Part shown: positions 42,901 to 51,714 of the stretch, one piece after another
Layout of the letters: each line of letters begins with the position of its first letter
How positions within the stretch are numbered: position 1 is the stretch's first letter
Origin: Phytomonas francai
Lineage: Eukaryota; Euglenozoa; Kinetoplastea; Trypanosomatida; Trypanosomatidae
Direction of reading: 5' to 3'
Length of the DNA: 64,000 nt
Assembly (NCBI GenBank): GCA_001766655.1
Contig: MJCC01000008.1
Coordinates: 623,459-687,458 of the forward strand
Position numbers and translations under genes: made by a program
Notes under the pieces: model-generated
What the model was told of the DNA's origin: nothing
Databases searched by the model: none
What the model saw: the letters and a program-made list of their open reading frames with translations, nothing else

Positions 42901-43721
42901 AACGATGCGGTCTCAATGGTGATGGCTCCCCTGTCTATTCAAATCCCATGGTGCTGTTTGATTTCGACCCCGATCGCGTAGAGGCAGCAGTTGTGTACGA
43001 CCTTTCAGACTTCCTCTATTGTATGTGCTGCGCACCATGGAGTAATATTGGTATTATGCATCACTATGAACGATCCACTGTAGAGAAGTTCTTTAGTGGC
43101 TCCGTGCAGTTCTTCACCTTTCTCCCCGTCGATATGCTTATGTCCAGTGAAAACGGAAGGAATCGGGTGTTTAACGCCATGCTCGCTGCCCTTATCATCG
43201 AAGCTCCTGTCTTTCAACAGCTGCATCATCTTTTCGTGCGGCAGAATCTCTGGGACCAGATTCTGCGTTACCTGACTAAGTGCCTTGCCTATTTTTATCT
43301 TCCTGTGATCCTCAAGTTGATGTTCATAATCGTGGATAAAGGAACTGTAGAGGAATGTGATGAGAGCCATCGAGATGCCGTGTCAGGATCTCTGCCGTCA
43401 TCTTTCTATGTCAACTTACAGGAGCGAACCCTTGGCCTTGTTCTTCGCGAGATTGTTGTTCTCGTAGCAGCGTCACTGTACTTGGAGCAAAATGAATGCA
43501 TTCATGCATTTTTCTTGATTGAGAAATGTTTCAAGCGTGCCCCTGCATTGTGCACGGACCACTTTGTTCGTCTCCTTGACGTGTGTTCTGCTTATCATAG
43601 AGTTCGCATTCGACACATAATGAACAGTGTCCGAGAAGGGCATGACTTTGGATTCTTAATGAATCTATACTTAGGGTGCTTTGGACAGTCTTCTAAGGTA
43701 TCTATTCTGGCGGCATGGTAG
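39906..43721 (+). CDS. exportin/karyopherin-beta-like protein (XPO7 type)
   Basis: 1271 residues from ATG at 39906 (a second ATG follows at once). The whole protein is helical, with an importin-beta-like N-terminus: SEKGNRDSAARQLRYLS, then YRYLHFMVCKAALFLVSNEI and RREVQYIVLNYLKSLRENGETLKHYVKHELYAILA. This order (short-helix pair, 'A..L...' repeat, then RxxVLNYL) is what exportin-7/RanBP16 and exportin-4 show. The C-terminus (REIVVLVAASLYLEQN, HAFFLIEKCFKRAP) is also helical. Length is close to XPO7 and XPO4. Karyopherins carry cargo through the nuclear pore with Ran-GTP; the cargo cannot be predicted. The call rests on overall pattern. Confidence 0.5.
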   Translation: MMNIKNQSQAFMEEIDILNGLEVVDDLVVPTQTQLKSLDEVATVALTSSEKGNRDSAARQLRYLSTYEHWNTTKALLTAATGYRYLHFMVCKAALFLVSNEIGPDERREVQYIVLNYLKSLRENGETLKHYVKHELYAILASATYLNWKLDVLSAEQDDQDTTATAINGTENGGQTPVGRRRIATILGFFQAYLTPEEYLDCLLELIPYFSQQCIKVPIFSTRMSFVRFVLPFFFDVAAHLLDVVPSTATQVCCVALECLAEHGSVSEDPLITIRHYRESSIHLSRWEEWATSLPVALQYSKNMLIHHPTSEDAILFGRLLRLCSTLTCSEESYALSVRPVITQEMLLLSSELLRVCQGNNALMEHLHLACDVLINTFERDEGGVLAYLVQNINVINAWADATQYVLSRFNNDEDELRQSLMHLFYLFADKLLPTPPRRCQRHFDDFLGHACIIHPCDAENNTTDASPSSVPVDPNMTRETDQITFLSGGPMDSEGSKYLKELVFSIFTTYFNTVVNKTHLREDSQELRMEVGVVLHNEKTLLPLASMLFCERINFLDFLVDRLRHGIEDYCKLVSIREAQWWNTEIGISTVNAVSKPSSSNITTQEERALMLLVERFPDVKAVISGNTTYLTNACDSNSSTTREGLDNMKGIPSRETVEMLLMRVTLSHLSVIISIFAIAMVNDTAPGDNSVLEPIARFSRQLLTGDDKLTNNLLQCLSIMGTDASGNLAPFSRTNTGDSNQAQVHLGVLRALFFFCNCVCESYFSRRPEFFDISLDLLRFVYLYHSDVPCLVTDANLLLRRIITNGSRIKDFLGSDKLLAVIRAVAQDAMPSLRAAHKADPSIPLLPQEVRSGFFTAFMALVEAREHEGYSVENVISKLIAQMISQECLFSNPTQTFLDLTALSRGVKRPSTLLVILERVLDCKTELMQVMGKDVNCATLVVRWLAGLCTLAKDLLDNSAISELHWSFSSFVMRAINHFFDLMSFPSSLTQWEEIDERCGLNGDGSPVYSNPMVLFDFDPDRVEAAVVYDLSDFLYCMCCAPWSNIGIMHHYERSTVEKFFSGSVQFFTFLPVDMLMSSENGRNRVFNAMLAALIIEAPVFQQLHHLFVRQNLWDQILRYLTKCLAYFYLPVILKLMFIIVDKGTVEECDESHRDAVSGSLPSSFYVNLQERTLGLVLREIVVLVAASLYLEQNECIHAFFLIEKCFKRAPALCTDHFVRLLDVCSAYHRVRIRHIMNSVREGHDFGFLMNLYLGCFGQSSKVSILAAW

Positions 43722-45318
43722 GGGGTGTGTAAAACGATGTTTAGCTGCATGCTTTTTCCTATGAATAACTATTAAGAGGAATGACAAGAGAGAAGCAAGC
43801 TTCAGATGTGTTTTGTACTTTCGATTCATAGCTTTTTCGCTATTATTGGAGATGCATACATACATAAATGATAATAGGTATTATTATGTTACCCGTTTAT
43901 TAACTTTTATATGCAGCTACGTATAACCCCTCAGAATCAGTTGAGATAGACCTGTGTAAGGTCTGACCATCTCGCGCTGAAAGCTATGGAATAGTCGTTC
44001 TATTTCTTGGAAGCAACATAAAAACGGATTACGAGTTATAAGGCGTATATGTCCAGGAAGTGTGTAAAAAAAAAGGATGCATACCATTGCGACAGCATTT
44101 CAGCGCACAGTAGTGTCTAGCCTACGCTGGAATTCTCACTACCACATACATATCCCTCCATTTACCTTTGAAATCAACAAATAATTAGCATGTTTTTGGG
44201 GTGTCTTGGGTAGGGCAGATCATTTTTGCTATCATTTAAAAAAAATTAGTTTTACGTATCCAAGCTCACCATGTTCGTGCGTCAGCTCGTTAATTGTTTT
44301 TTATTTTTAAATATGAAAGTAAGCTGATCATGTGCTTTTAATCACACATGAGGGATAGTAGCAAAAGGAACAAGACACTTTTGCAGTTTCTCTATGCTTG
44401 CGCGGGAAAAATTTTATGAATAATCTTGTGGGTCAACTCAGGACATGCCACAGCAAGTCATGAGTCGCTATCGAGCACACAACTTTCAGGTTGATTCTTA
44501 ATTATTCTCTCACGCTAAACTGGCTACAAAAATTGTATTTAAGCGTTGACCTAAGAGTAAGGCTAATATTATTCGATTTCAGCTCCATACGTCCCTTAAT
44601 TCCGCCACCACTTAATTGCAAAACAAGATTACGAATCTAAAGAATTCAATAAACATGACAAAAGTAATCAGATATCGAATATTTTTAACGCTTATTTTCG
44701 TTGTGTTCATTGTGCCATTAAGTTACACTATGTCAAAAAGACGTGAACTCCTGCACATTGTAAAGAAAAGTGTGGTTTGTTGAAGACAAGTCTGACGATG
44801 GTATTTACACCCTCAAATAGCTAGGTAGGGACTAAAATGATGCGTTACTTTTTTTATTTTGTGAGCATCGCTATAATTGCAAGAGCAATATTCGATGCTT
44901 AAAACTTCACAATTAAGAGTAGCATTGCAAAGATGAGGGACCCTTTTCCTTATGCTGTCCAATTTCTTGCTCTTGCTACCTACCCCCCCCCCCCCCCCCC
45001 CCCCCCTGCAGTTTCTATTATTGCTGATTTTCTATATTTAACGTATTTGTGTTAAAGCTCTATTTGTAGAGCTCCACTTTTGTTTTCTTATTCCTCTGTC
45101 GTCACTTGCTTGTTTACATGCACGCAGTACGACGGCTTTCAAAAGGAAATACTATTGCCTTGCTCGCCTTTCACATTCAATTTGCTCCTTAGTCTAAAGT
45201 TGTTGTTCTCATCATCACTTATCAGCTCAGGGCTGTGAAGCAGTGTAAAGGAAAAGAAAGTGAATAAATACAACTAAGCCGAAGAAACGTCTAATCTAGG
45301 AAAGGCTAGGGGAAAAAA
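43722..45318. other. 1.6 kb intergenic spacer with C24 tract
   Basis: AT-rich spacer between the exportin-like and tryparedoxin genes. It holds a run of 24 C at 44983-45006. The pyrimidine-rich stretch at about 45040-45200 is the likely trans-splice region for the tryparedoxin mRNA. No gene or structured RNA was recognised. Confidence 0.55.
44983..45006. repeat. C24 homopolymer
   Basis: Twenty-four consecutive C, the longest ungapped C/G run in the window, about 310 bases ahead of the tryparedoxin start. Length may be inexact because such runs are hard to sequence. Confidence 0.9.
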
Positions 45319-45927
45319 ATGACATCTTTTTTTGACAAGCCCACGTTGACCCTTCTGAGGAGACCATCGCTAACTCCAGTTTCAGAAGCGGAAGCCTTGG
45401 AGGGGAAGAAGTACATACTTGTCTACTTTTCTGCCCGTTGGTGCCCGCCATGCCGTCTATTTACCCCTCAAATACGCGCTTTTTATGATAAGTATCACAC
45501 GGACAAAAATTTCGAAATCGTTTTCGTGTCTCTGGACAATTCTGCGGGGGAGATGCGGGCTTATATGGAAAGTGACCATGGTAACTGGCTGGCATTGCCA
45601 TTCGACGAGGCTAAGGCGGTTGAGCAGAAGTGGATGGAGCAATACAACTTCCAGCGCATTCCCACACTTTTGGTCTTTGAAAACACACCAACTGGTGCGG
45701 ATAAAATGGAACGGAGGTTGGTGACGCGGTATGGTCGGGATATGCTTGGGGCTTATCCAGATGGAGAAAATTTCCCTTGGCCAAAGGGGGATGCAGAGAT
45801 TCAGGAGCACTACCGCGTCCTAAAGCGGAACATAATAATTGTGGTGTCGTTTTCAGTTGCACTTGGACTTTGGCTGTTTCAGCTATACGTAAAATACATG
45901 AATCGGAGCCTAAAAAATAAGAAGTAA
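45319..45927 (+). CDS. tail-anchored tryparedoxin-like protein
   Basis: 202 residues from ATG at 45319. A thioredoxin fold is clear: KKYILVYFSARWCPPCRLFTPQI with the tryparedoxin active site WCPPC at 41-45, then FEIVFVSLDNSAGEM, and the cis-Pro strand FQRIPTLLVFE. Tryparedoxins take electrons from trypanothione and pass them to peroxidases and other targets; they are specific to kinetoplastids. A single hydrophobic helix at about 171-193 (IIIVVSFSVALGLWLFQLYV) followed by a short basic tail (NRSLKNKK) indicates a C-terminal membrane anchor with the redox domain facing the cytosol. Tail-anchored tryparedoxins on the mitochondrial outer membrane are known in this group, and the basic tail agrees. 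Confidence 0.88.
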   Translation: MTSFFDKPTLTLLRRPSLTPVSEAEALEGKKYILVYFSARWCPPCRLFTPQIRAFYDKYHTDKNFEIVFVSLDNSAGEMRAYMESDHGNWLALPFDEAKAVEQKWMEQYNFQRIPTLLVFENTPTGADKMERRLVTRYGRDMLGAYPDGENFPWPKGDAEIQEHYRVLKRNIIIVVSFSVALGLWLFQLYVKYMNRSLKNKK

Positions 45928-47122
45928 ATCGAATATAAAATAACGTAAGAGAGAAAAATAAACAATTATATAGTGTAGCTTGATATTTCTACCCTATTCT
46001 TAAATTTATCTACTTATTCTTTTCTGTTAAACTCGGTGAAACATGTCCTTTCCTTTCTGATTTAGCAGCCCAAATGAAGGCAGATATACGATCACTTTGC
46101 AATGCAAAGTAGAGAGGGGTTGTGCAGTATAAATTGCTGTTAGAGGTGATATTTCCATTGTGCTGATGTTTGAAGGTGAAAAGTGAGGTTCGGCTATTGG
46201 ATTGCCATTTCTTCCGCTTTGTATTCACTAAGTTGGTGTTCTTGAATGGAAAATTCACAGTTGTCGTAAATTACAGTGGCAAGTACTTTTGTTTTTTTAT
46301 ATGCGTTGATAAGGAGCATAGCCAGTGGTGTGGAAACCTATTTTGATAAGGAGCACGCTTTTTATTCTTAATGCATCCAAAATAGGAAACTACAGAGTTA
46401 TTGATGAATCCATGGTCAAGCTATATTTGGACTTGTATGAGCAAGCTTATTTCCTAAGCTAACGGTATATTAATGGCCTATGTGTATAACGCTTGGCAAA
46501 ATTGGTTGACACTTTACTAGTATGAAAATAGATTTTCCCCTTCACCTTTTTTGATTTTTAGTCTTATTTTTTTATCATCATTTCCGTTTTTGTTGATCCA
46601 CATTAAAGCTTTATAAGCAAACAGATAATATTAAGTCTGATTATTTAAGGAAGGTTAAGGTAAACCATAGATCTATAAAGAATATAAGGAACCCCTGATA
46701 AAAGATTCTTCACAATTTCCAATATAATTAGTTGCATTTTTCAACTGGAAAAGGGGTTTAGGAAAGCCCTCCTCTCTCTTCGTTCTTCCAAACAGCTAAA
46801 CATACCTGCATGAGAGAGGAGGGTCACATAATTTCCACACTCCATTTTCTGTAGTTTTTGTATTTATTGTGAAGAAGCACGTATAATTCTTTTCAAGGAG
46901 AGTGATTTTTCTTCTTTCTCCTTCTCCTTATTTTTAGGATAATATTGAGGCATTTGTTTTACTTTGGCTTCACTAGATTTACCATAGGTAACTTTTGATT
47001 TTTTGTGTTTGCTTTTTATTTGCGCAGTAATAGAAATTGCATACAGGTGCGTGCTTTTTGGTTGCTTTCATATTCGTTAATTAGTTAGTATTCATTCGAA
47101 AGTGCTTCGCAGTGTAGACGCT
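45928..47122. other. intergenic spacer after tryparedoxin
   Basis: About 1.2 kb of AT-rich DNA with T-rich stretches before the next gene. A minus-strand frame at 46010-46258 lies against the cluster direction and is not called. Confidence 0.55.
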
Positions 47123-48340
47123 ATGTGGTCTTCTCAAAATATTGCCACTGCCATCTGCGCCATCTGTACTTTTCTAATTATTTGTCTTTCCTTGCTTTAT
47201 GTAATAAAACACATTCTGTCTTTGCTTGCTTCTCGACGCATGCAAGCTTGTGAAGATGCGCGCGAAGTTGCCGTAAGTGCAGCCGATCGTGGCAACGTTC
47301 GAGGATTTACGAGAGAAGGCAGCGAAATTGAGCTGCAAAATGCAGAAGATTTAGTGGCTACAGGCAACGGAGCCGCCCAACGTATCGAAATTGTCGGCGT
47401 TGCGATTGAAAATCGCGTCCGACCGAGGGAACGGCTACCAAAAGGAATTGTTATCGTGCCCCACGAGGATGAAGAGGTATATATTGACTTTAGAAAACTG
47501 CCTGAGATTCCCGAGGCAGAACCGCCGCCACCGACCGAGGAAGAGATGCGTCGAATGATGGAAGAAAAAAGCCGCGTAGCGTCTCCGGAGTTCTACGGCC
47601 GTTCCGAGTACATCGAACGGCACAGCTCTGCACGGAATACGCCACAGCATCTCTATTCCAACTCCTTTTCAATTAAACAGGGCAACCACAAAGGCGGTAC
47701 CGGGCTCTACGCGGGTAGCGTGAGCAGTTCGTGCAGCCTGCAGAGTTACTACGAGCCCACCGCTCCCTATGCGGTATCCTTGCACAATTTCCTAGAGCAT
47801 TACCGTCATAGGCAGCCGTCCGATAATCTATTTCTCGGCTCCTTCCGCGAGAGAGGCGCTCAGCCCGGAAGCAGCGCCAACAATAGCCAGAACGTGGTCT
47901 ACCCCGCGATGGAGAGCACCTCCGACGAGTTCGAGGACAGCGGCTCGGACAGGGCGGGCTCCGTGCGGCGCGAGGTCTGCGCGGCGACCAGCGAGCCCGA
48001 CCCCGCCCTGCCGTGGCAGCGCATCCGCCGCGAGCTTCAGCCGAACAACCACGCCGAGCCCGCCGGGGACGTCCCGCATCGAATCCGCGCGGGGCCCTAC
48101 GCCCTCCCGGCGAGCCCCGCGATGCCGGAGGGGGGCGCCCCCACGACGACCCCCCGCGCCGGCAGCCCCGCGAGCGGAGAGGGCGCCGGCCGAGTCTCGC
48201 CGGCCCCGCCGCCGACCCGCGGGGTTCGTGAAAAGCCGCCGGGGCCATCCGGGGAGCCCTACGCCGCCGCGCGCGCGCCGTCCCTGGAGGCGATCCTCGC
48301 GCTGCGGGCCCACAGCAACGGGCGCGTCAGCAGCACCTGA
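47123..48340 (+). CDS. N-terminally membrane-anchored, largely disordered protein
   Basis: 405 residues from the first ATG (47123); a GTG seven codons upstream would extend it. A hydrophobic helix at about 7-35 (IATAICAICTFLIICLSLLYV) is followed by a basic stretch, so it is probably a signal anchor. Residues 60-160 include an acidic, Pro-rich segment (PEIPEAEPPPPTEEEMRRMMEEKSR). The remainder is Ser, Gly, Pro and Arg-rich. The last ~130 residues are coded by extremely GC-rich DNA (PSGEPYAAARAPSLEAILAL near the end). No known domain was recognised. The stop is followed within 100 bases by an oligo(G) tract and gap. Confidence 0.62.
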   Translation: MWSSQNIATAICAICTFLIICLSLLYVIKHILSLLASRRMQACEDAREVAVSAADRGNVRGFTREGSEIELQNAEDLVATGNGAAQRIEIVGVAIENRVRPRERLPKGIVIVPHEDEEVYIDFRKLPEIPEAEPPPPTEEEMRRMMEEKSRVASPEFYGRSEYIERHSSARNTPQHLYSNSFSIKQGNHKGGTGLYAGSVSSSCSLQSYYEPTAPYAVSLHNFLEHYRHRQPSDNLFLGSFRERGAQPGSSANNSQNVVYPAMESTSDEFEDSGSDRAGSVRREVCAATSEPDPALPWQRIRRELQPNNHAEPAGDVPHRIRAGPYALPASPAMPEGGAPTTTPRAGSPASGEGAGRVSPAPPPTRGVREKPPGPSGEPYAAARAPSLEAILALRAHSNGRVSST

Positions 48341-50074
48341 CACGGCCGACAGATCCTGGGAAGGGACGTCGGCCCACCCTTTGGGGCGCCACACACTGAC
48401 ACACCACTCAGTTTGTGTGTGCGTGTATGGGAGAGGAGGGGGGGGGGGGGNNNNNNNNNNNNNNNNNNNNNNNNNNNNNNNNNNNNNNNNNNNNNNNNNN
48501 NNNNNNNNNNNNNNNNNNNNNNNNNNNNNNNNNNNNNNNNNNNNNNNNNNNNNNNNNNNNNNNNNNNNNNNNNNNNNNNNNNNNNNNNNNNNNNNNNNNN
48601 NNNNNNNNNNGGGGGGGGGGGGGATGTAAAAAACGTTTTAAACATAAATCAATTTTCGTTTTTTTTCTTCCGAAAGAGTATTATTATTGACTTATTCTTT
48701 CTCTTGTCTGCTCATTTAGATCTACACATTGAGATGGGGGGTGGAACTGCCTAATGAATTAACTTCGAACCAAAGGCAACACATTAAAATACAAAAACCA
48801 TAGAAAGTATTATGTTGAAAGTTTTGATCAACCTTTCGTTTTTTTTATTTATTCTGAACGATGCCTTTATGAGAGAAGGAATATAATAAACACATTTCAT
48901 ATTGATGCTGATACGTAATTCATGAAATATGTGTTTTCCACTTCTACGACTGAATGTATTTGTATATAAGAATGAAAATGGAGTGAAGTTGAATCTGTAT
49001 TCTATGTCATGTGAAATCATTCTAAAAAATAGGAAGTAAGGCTCCGCTTTTATTTTTATTTTCTAGTAAGCGTTTCCTGATGTTTTATCAGACTATTCTG
49101 ATGGTCAGAAACTAGGAGATATATTATTGATGTAACAATGTCCTGTTGTTGTTCGGCTCAAGGGTTTTTTTCACGCTTTAGGGTCTTCTTTGATATTTTG
49201 AGGTATACATGATTGAAAAATATCTCTATTTTTTCCGCGTAGCCTTGGCGTTTCTATCACCATTGTATGTGTTTAAATTTGTGATGTAAACTGGTAAAGA
49301 ATAAAATTAAACGTTTTTATCTTTTTAGCGCTTATTCTTCAAATGCCTATCAACGTTGAAGTTTATTCTCTTCCTTGCCCTCTAATACTAGAGCTTCGAA
49401 TCAAGATGGGTAAACAAATACGAGAACTTCAAAACACGACTTTGTGACTCTGTCGGTTTCCTACGTTATGGGCATTTTCTTTCCCTGTTGAGTTGCTCTT
49501 ACACCTTTTTTTGCTTTCTGGTGAAATGCTTCTCACTCCTTTTTTTCATAAATCGTTCTGAAGAGGCATAGAGGACCAATTGCTTTCCTGTTGTTGCTGT
49601 TGTGTTTTTGATTTCAAAAATCTTTCTCTTTGGCTTGGTTCCAAATATATAAATCAGAACTATGATGTTTGCGATGAAAGAATACTGCTCTCTCTTTTTC
49701 AACAGAAAAGGAAGATGATATAGATAGTTAAAAATTGGAAGCCCTCTAGCTTCGATTGAGACTGGTGACGGTATAGGACTATTTTTATTCTTTCGGTCAT
49801 TCTCTTATTGCCTTTACTTCACAAAATCACTCTTTGAATTAATAACGATTAGGGTATTGAAGATGGTTTAAAGTATGATAGCTGTATACTAAACCGCACA
49901 ACTCCCCATTTCTGGCAAAAATAACAACGCTAAGGACACGAAAGCGCTATGGAGAAGCTCTGATCAAATCTCTTCAGAAAAGAACCTCTCATAGTCCCTG
50001 TTCTGGGGAAGCAATTGCGAGTAGACATGCGAATTAGGACTGTAGGGAGAGGGAGGGGAAGCTTCTTAAGGTAG
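48341..50074. other. intergenic spacer with G run and gap
   Basis: About 1.7 kb including the 160-base gap. The part after the gap is AT-rich with no recognisable gene. A weak, frame-shifted resemblance to the N-terminal part of DUS1 (RKRYGEAL at about 49942-49962) lies near the right end, which may belong to the damaged DUS1 locus. Confidence 0.5.
48451..48610. other. assembly gap (160 N) inside a G run
   Basis: The gap is flanked by 13 G on each side (48438-48450 and 48611-48623), so the assembly broke inside an oligo(G) tract just after the GC-rich end of the preceding gene. Confidence 0.98.
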
Positions 50075-51283
50075 TCTGCTCTTTTCAAATGCATTCTCTT
50101 TGTAGATAGACCATGTATAGTTCAGTTTTGTGGACATGATCCAGAGACCGTTCTGGAGGCTGCACGTCTTGCGGTGCGAGGTGAATGCGTGGACTTGAGT
50201 CATCCAGGTGATATTTAACATTTCCCCCCCCCAATCGCCCTTATGGGGAGGGGGGTACACCGAGGAAAGAGGTCGAGGGGGGAGGAGGAGTTATACTATC
50301 AATGTGATGCGGTAGATATCAACTTGCGCTGTCCACAGGGCATTGCGCGCCGTGGTCACTGCCGCTCTTTTCTCATGGAGGATTGGGATCTTATCCATAC
50401 GATCATTCATACACTACATGTTGAGCTGGAGGTGCCCGTGACGGCCAAAATACGCGTCTTCAACTGCTCAGATACCACTAACTCAGCCTCCGTGGATGCA
50501 AATGCAGAGGTGAAGTTTGATGAGATGCTTACCATCTATTATGCACAAATGATTCGCGATGCTGGAGCACAGCTACTGTGTGTGCACGGCCGTACACGTG
50601 CGATGAAAGGACAAAACAGCGGCCTCGCTAATCTTGAGCTCATCCGACGTGTTCACTTACCCTTGGGTGGAACCATCCCGGTTATCTCCAACGGTAACGT
50701 ACTGTGTTACCAGGACGTGTTGAAGAGCCTTGTACAAACAGGATGCGAAGGGCACATGGGTGCCGAACCGCTACTTTGGGATCCGACGCTCTTTAGTGAT
50801 CCGGACTACCCCGTTTTCTCTGGACGTCTCTATGGTGCCAACAAAAAAGCTCGCTTAGCCGCACTAAACACCGCGCTGAACTACATGCGATGGGTGCGAC
50901 GCTACCCAATTGACATAGGCATGGTTAAAACGCATCTTTTTAAGATGTGCTACCACAGCTATGAGTTGCATACCTCTTTCCGTGACTTTATGTCCATTTT
51001 TAAGACTCGCCTGAACATGATTCATGAGCATGGAACTAATAACGCGGATGCCAATCAAGGGACGTATGGCATTGCCGAGGAAAACAGCCCCGAGGAGGAC
51101 GTTAACGTGTTTATTAATCAAGTAGAAGCCATTGAGGATCACCTACGAATGCTTGTGAAAGTGGAGCTTTTTTGTGATGTTGAGGAGGAGCAGCCCAAAA
51201 CAGCTGGAGAGCGAAAGATGGAATCACGAACCCAACAGGTCGACGTCTTTGAGGGAGAAGGTTGTCTTGGGTTTGACTTTTAA
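50075..51283 (+). pseudogene. DUS1: tRNA-dihydrouridine synthase, DUS1 type, interrupted 5' part
   Basis: Two DUS1 blocks lie in the same frame. Block one (about 50102-50180) reads DRPCIVQFCGHDPETVLEAARL, the conserved segment before the active site. It ends in a TAA at 50216. Block two, open from 50243 to 51283, has CDAVDINLRCPQGIARRG, FLMEDWDLI, VTAKIRVF, LLCVHGRTR and IPVISNGNV, the FMN- and tRNA-binding core. DUS1 reduces uridine in the tRNA D-loop. Between the blocks lies a C/G-rich stretch with a C run and a G run. The usual first ~90 residues are missing. Two conserved positions are changed: NLGCPQ is NLRCPQ and GHYGSF is GHCRSF, while the active-site Cys is kept. Decay is likely, but removing 50174-50290 (GT to AG, 117 bases) would join the blocks in frame, so a cis-intron cannot be excluded. 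Confidence 0.65.
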
Positions 51284-51714
51284 GCTAATAAACATTAATT
51301 GCGTTTAAGGACCAGGTTCTAAATAAAATAAGTTGATACCATAAAACATTTTCATTCCCCCATATAGATCTTTAGAAATTGTTTGATTCTCTGTAGCTGA
51401 AGTCATAAATCCATGTATTGAAAAAGTAATGAAGCTGCTCTATTTCTTTGATCATTTTATCCTAGTTTTTTTTTTTTTTTTTAGATCCCCCAAAATATTC
51501 AAACACTTTTATTTAATAGGGTTTAATAAAGTGCTTATACTATAAGTGACTATTTTACTTTTCATTTTACTTCTACTTGCACATAGCACAAATACATAAG
51601 TAATTCATTAGTTCACTTACTTGAATATTTGTGTTTCCTATATCAAAAAAAAAGATAAAGGAATTTTTTTAAATTTGCAAATTGTTGAAGGCGTCTTTCT
51701 GTGAAGATACCAAA
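51284..51714. other. intergenic spacer ahead of RING-CH gene
   Basis: About 430 AT-rich bases with a 17-base T run ending in AG. No gene was recognised. Confidence 0.6.
51466..51484 (+). promoter_or_regulatory. T17 tract and AG, likely trans-splice acceptor
   Basis: Seventeen T (51466-51482) are followed directly by AG (51483-51484), 230 bases ahead of the ATG of the RING-CH gene. This is a near-ideal spliced-leader acceptor. Confidence 0.55.

Noticed and set aside
46010..46258. 82-codon minus-strand frame with ankyrin-like stretch TTPLYFALQSDRISAF
   Set aside because: It lies against the direction of the whole right-hand cluster, the resemblance is one short stretch only, and no repeat structure follows.
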